A stretch of DNA of 8,640 nucleotides from Candidatus Cloacimonas sp. 4484_275 (GTDB lineage Bacteria; Cloacimonadota; Cloacimonadia; Cloacimonadales; TCS61). Location: the NCBI GenBank assembly GCA_002085205.1, contig NATF01000097.1, positions 1 through 8,640 of the forward strand, in the 5' to 3' direction. The notes beneath the pieces were generated by a model. It was not told the origin of the DNA. It saw only the letters and a program-made list of their open reading frames with translations, and did not search any database. This document shows, in pieces, positions 6,880-8,640 of this stretch (position 1 is the first letter of the stretch; every line of letters starts with the position of its first letter). Position numbers and translations under genes: made by a program.

Positions 6880-7020
6880 ATGAGATTGAAAAGAAAAGTC
6901 GTAATTCAAGGAAATTGGATGTTATTTTTCGGTTTTTTCACTGTTGCTGTTTCTTGTTTTGAGAACTTTACGGAAGAAAACAAAAGTCTTGAATTGAACG
7001 AACGGAGAAACAAAAAATGA
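6880..7020 (+). CDS. Possible 46-residue lipoprotein-like small protein, overlapping purH start
   Basis: An ATG-to-TGA frame of 47 codons lies in the gap before purH, and its TGA overlaps the purH ATG (ATGA at 7017-7020). An AAAAAAGG stretch sits nine bases upstream of the ATG. The product begins MRLKRK, then has a hydrophobic run MLFFGFFTVAVSC (14-26), which fits a signal peptide with a permissive lipobox AVSC and Cys26 as the acylated residue. It ends in a charged tail, FENFTEENKSLELNERRNKK. I recognise no family. It may be a real small protein coupled to purH, the remnant of a lipoprotein gene, or a chance frame in AT-rich DNA. Confidence 0.3.
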   Translation: MRLKRKVVIQGNWMLFFGFFTVAVSCFENFTEENKSLELNERRNKK

Positions 7021-7736
7021 TAAAAATTAAAAGAGCACTCATCAGCGTTTCCGATAAAACCGGAATTGTGGAATTGGCAAAAATTTTGCGGGATTTCGAC
7101 TGTGAAATCATTTCCACGGGCGGCACCCAAAAAGTTTTGGAATCCGCGGGAATAAAAGTTACCGACATCGGCGAAGTTACCGGCAATCCGGAGGCATTCG
7201 GCGGCAGAATGAAAACAATTTCTTTCAATGTTGAATCCGCTCTCCTTTTTGATAGGGAAAGAGATAGGGAAGAGGCGGAAAAATTGAATATCAAACCGAT
7301 AGATATGGTTGTTTGCAATTTATATCCTTTTGCCGAAGTAAAACGGAAAAATGCCGATTTTAACACTTTGATTGAAAACATCGATATTGGCGGTCCGACC
7401 ATGATTCGCGCCGCCGCAAAAAACTTCAAGTATGTTGTTACGATTGTTGATGTAACAGATTATGATGTAATAATTAAAGAGTTGCTTGAAACAGGCGGAA
7501 GTTTGTCTTACGAAACCAGATTCGAATTGATGCGAAAGGCGTTCAATCACACTGCCGATTATGATGCTTTGATTGCCACGACAATGGATTTGATTGCCAC
7601 GACAATGGATGAACAAGCTGGGAAAAAGTCATTGCGATTTGCTTTTGCTGACGGGAAAAAACTCCGTTACGGAGAAAATTCTCATCAAAAAGGTTATTTC
7701 CTTCGGGAAAGAGGGACGGAAGAATTCGCTTTTTGA
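7017..7736 (+). CDS. purH: PurH N-terminal part: IMP cyclohydrolase domain (gene frameshifted)
   Basis: PurH is the bifunctional AICAR transformylase/IMP cyclohydrolase that completes IMP synthesis. This part is the MGS-like cyclohydrolase domain plus the start of the transformylase. Motifs are RALISVSDKTGIVELA (6-21), STGGTQKVLESAGI (33-46), GNPEAFGGRMKT (56-67), NLYPF (101-105), NIDIGGPTMIRAAAKN (121-136) and KLRYGENSHQ (215-224). ATG 7017 has GGAG at 7004-7007. Residues after GGRMKT read ISFNVESALLFDRERD rather than the common LHPKxHGG, so this is a divergent subfamily. Residues 185-198 are LIATTMD twice, from a 21-base duplication. TGA at 7734-7736 ends the frame in a run of five T residues; with four, GAFAFEMKVLHG-like reading continues smoothly (EEFAFEMKVLHG). 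Confidence 0.93.
   Translation: MIKIKRALISVSDKTGIVELAKILRDFDCEIISTGGTQKVLESAGIKVTDIGEVTGNPEAFGGRMKTISFNVESALLFDRERDREEAEKLNIKPIDMVVCNLYPFAEVKRKNADFNTLIENIDIGGPTMIRAAAKNFKYVVTIVDVTDYDVIIKELLETGGSLSYETRFELMRKAFNHTADYDALIATTMDLIATTMDEQAGKKSLRFAFADGKKLRYGENSHQKGYFLRERGTEEFAF
7568..7609 (+). repeat. 21-base exact tandem duplication inside purH
   Basis: Positions 7568-7588 and 7589-7609 are identical and encode LIATTMD twice in frame. In PurH proteins this stretch (FNHTADYDALIA...EQ) has a single short linker before the EQ residues, so one copy is extra. It is an in-frame insertion and should be mild for the protein if real. Confidence 0.9.
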
Positions 7737-8541
7737 AATGAAAGTGTTGCATGGAAAAGAGCTTTCGTATAACAATATTTCCGATATTCAAAGTGCGATT
7801 GATGCCGTCAAAGATTTAAAAAGGTTCGGTTGTGCGATTGTTAAACATAACAATCCTTGCGGATTGGCGGAAGGAGATAATCAAAGAAAAGTTTTTGAAA
7901 ATGCTTGGAACGGAGACCCGATTTCCGCATTCGGTTCGATAATCGCTTTCAATAAACCGGTCGATTTGAAAACGGTTGAATTTCTGAATCTGAATAACGA
8001 AAACAAGCGTTTGCGAAAGTTTGTGGAAGTTGTCATCGCCCCAAAATATTCGGAAACCGCTTTGAAATATCTGCAATTTCATAAAAATCTACGGGTCATC
8101 GAATTCGATCCTAAAAATTCTAAGCGAAAGTTTGAAATTAAATATTTAGACGGTTCACTTCTGATGCAGGATTGTGATGATTTACTTTATGAAAAATTGG
8201 AAAATGTGACTGAAAATCGAATTGATGTCGATTCGCAAAAAGAATTGATTGAATTCGGAATTAAAGCAATGAAACAAGTTAAATCCAATTCTATTGTGAT
8301 TGTTCGGAAGCTTTCCGACGGTTCGTTTCAACTTCTCGGAATGGGAGCCGGTCAGCCGAATCGCTTGATTTCGACAAAATTAGCCATAGAAAAGGCGCGC
8401 GAAAATCTTTTTAATGAATATGTGAGCAGGTCAGCAGGTCAGCAGGTCGGCGAGTCAGGAAGTCAGCAGATCAGCAGTTTAGCGAGTCAGCAGGTCAGGA
8501 AATCAGCAAGTTCAAAAGAGTTTGATGAATATTTCAAAAAA
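7732..8541 (+). pseudogene. purH: PurH C-terminal part: AICAR transformylase domain (frame shifted, 3' end lost)
   Basis: This continues purH one frame over. It reads FEMKVLHGKELSYNNISD, IVKHNNPCGLA (the KH pair at 7843-7848 is catalytic in the family), DPISAFGSIIA, FVEVVIAPKYSETAL, KNLRVIEF, then KSNSIVIVRKLSDGSFQLL and MGAGQPNR (8341-8364), then LAIEKARENL. The frame is open to the end of the window. After KARENLFNEY a low-complexity stretch encoded by an 8-base repeat (8422-8509) intervenes, then SSKEFDEYFKKE. The expected PurH ending with ASDAFFPF and QPGGSIRD motifs never appears: from about 8542 the frame carries sigma-54 activator sequence instead. The QLLGMGAGQPNR wording again marks a PurH subfamily distinct from the E. 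coli type. Confidence 0.9.
8422..8509 (+). repeat. 8-base tandem repeat array (GTCAGCAG)11, imperfect, inside purH
   Basis: Eleven consecutive 8-base units follow the consensus GTCAGCAG, with variants GTCGGCGA, GTCAGGAA, ATCAGCAG, TTTAGCGA and ATCAGCAA. Because 8 is not a multiple of 3, three units give an 8-residue period VSRSAGQQ, and none of the three forward frames of the consensus contains a stop. The array falls in a variable linker of PurH between KARENL and the final conserved block, where an added segment may be tolerated. Confidence 0.88.
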
Positions 8542-8640
8542 GAATTTGAACGTGTTGGAGGCACAAAAACAATCAAGGCAGATGTAAGGGTTATAGCAGC
8601 AACAAATAGGAATTTAGAAGATTTGATGGTACAAGGTAGG
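8542..8640 (+). pseudogene. Fragment of a sigma-54-dependent (NtrC-type) transcription activator, fused in frame to purH
   Basis: EFERVGGTKTIKADVRVIAA and the following TNRNLEDLMVQGR are unmistakable NtrC/AAA+ activator sequence. This is the stretch after the second helix that ends in ERVGG, leading into the sensor I strand VRVIAATNR. It runs to the window edge, and the GAFTGA and Walker motifs of that gene are not present upstream. Codon choice changes at the join: AGG for Arg, ATA for Ile, GTA for Val and GCA for Ala dominate here, while the purH part uses CGA/CGT/CGC, ATT/ATC and GTT. The join falls in KEFE (8539-8550), words that fit both proteins. This looks like a chimeric contig end or a recombination junction, not a functional fusion. 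Confidence 0.88.

Noticed and set aside
8422..8509. CRISPR array
   Set aside because: Units are 8 bases, contiguous and without spacers; this is a simple tandem repeat.

Overview
The window is an AT-rich bacterial segment that carries a purine nucleotide biosynthesis locus. All convincing genes lie on the + strand: purM (complete), purL, purQ, a class V PLP-dependent aminotransferase/cysteine-desulfurase-like gene, a possible 46-codon ORF, and purH. The last ~100 bases encode an unrelated piece of a sigma-54-dependent (NtrC-type) activator fused in frame to purH. Short AAAGGR ribosome-binding sites precede the genes. The intergenic regions hold repeats of a kind I associate with FCB-group anaerobes (Cloacimonadota, Marinimicrobia, Bacteroidota): repeats built on GTTAATTCGTGG, and an inverted repeat containing GACTCCGCTCAGAATGAC. 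The taxonomic assignment is an inference from style and is weak.

Layout: purM 4-1068; repeat-filled gap 1069-1292; purL 1293-4128, interrupted near 2911-2920; gap 4129-4426 with a nested inverted repeat and a leader repeat; purQ 4427-4998, interrupted near 4560; gap 4999-5181 with a small inverted repeat; aminotransferase 5182-6864, interrupted by a stop at 6439; small ORF 6880-7020 overlapping the purH start; purH 7017 to about 8541, frameshifted at 7730-7734 and carrying an 8-bp tandem repeat array at 8422-8509; sigma-54 activator fragment from about 8542 to the end.

The pathway logic is clear. PurL plus its glutaminase PurQ make FGAM, PurM closes the ring to AIR, and PurH performs the last two steps to IMP. 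PurL is an intermediate form: it has an N-terminal extension that reads as two PurS-like modules, but no fused glutaminase, which matches the separate PurQ.

The striking feature is damage. Four consecutive genes are broken while the sequence on both sides of each break stays well conserved and open. Three breaks look like clean internal deletions that remove conserved or catalytic motifs: the first SESQERM-type segment of PurL, the nucleophile-cysteine segment of PurQ, and the CAGPYGH-type segment of the aminotransferase. The fourth is a one-base change in a T run. The right end is a chimera with a sharp codon-usage change at a short shared KEFE stretch. Very recent decay of a purine locus and errors of a metagenome assembly both explain this, and I judge assembly or consensus error at least as likely. 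I see no convincing new molecular system. The items most worth checking are the breaks, the chimeric end, the 8-bp array inside purH, the inverted-repeat element and the leader repeats.
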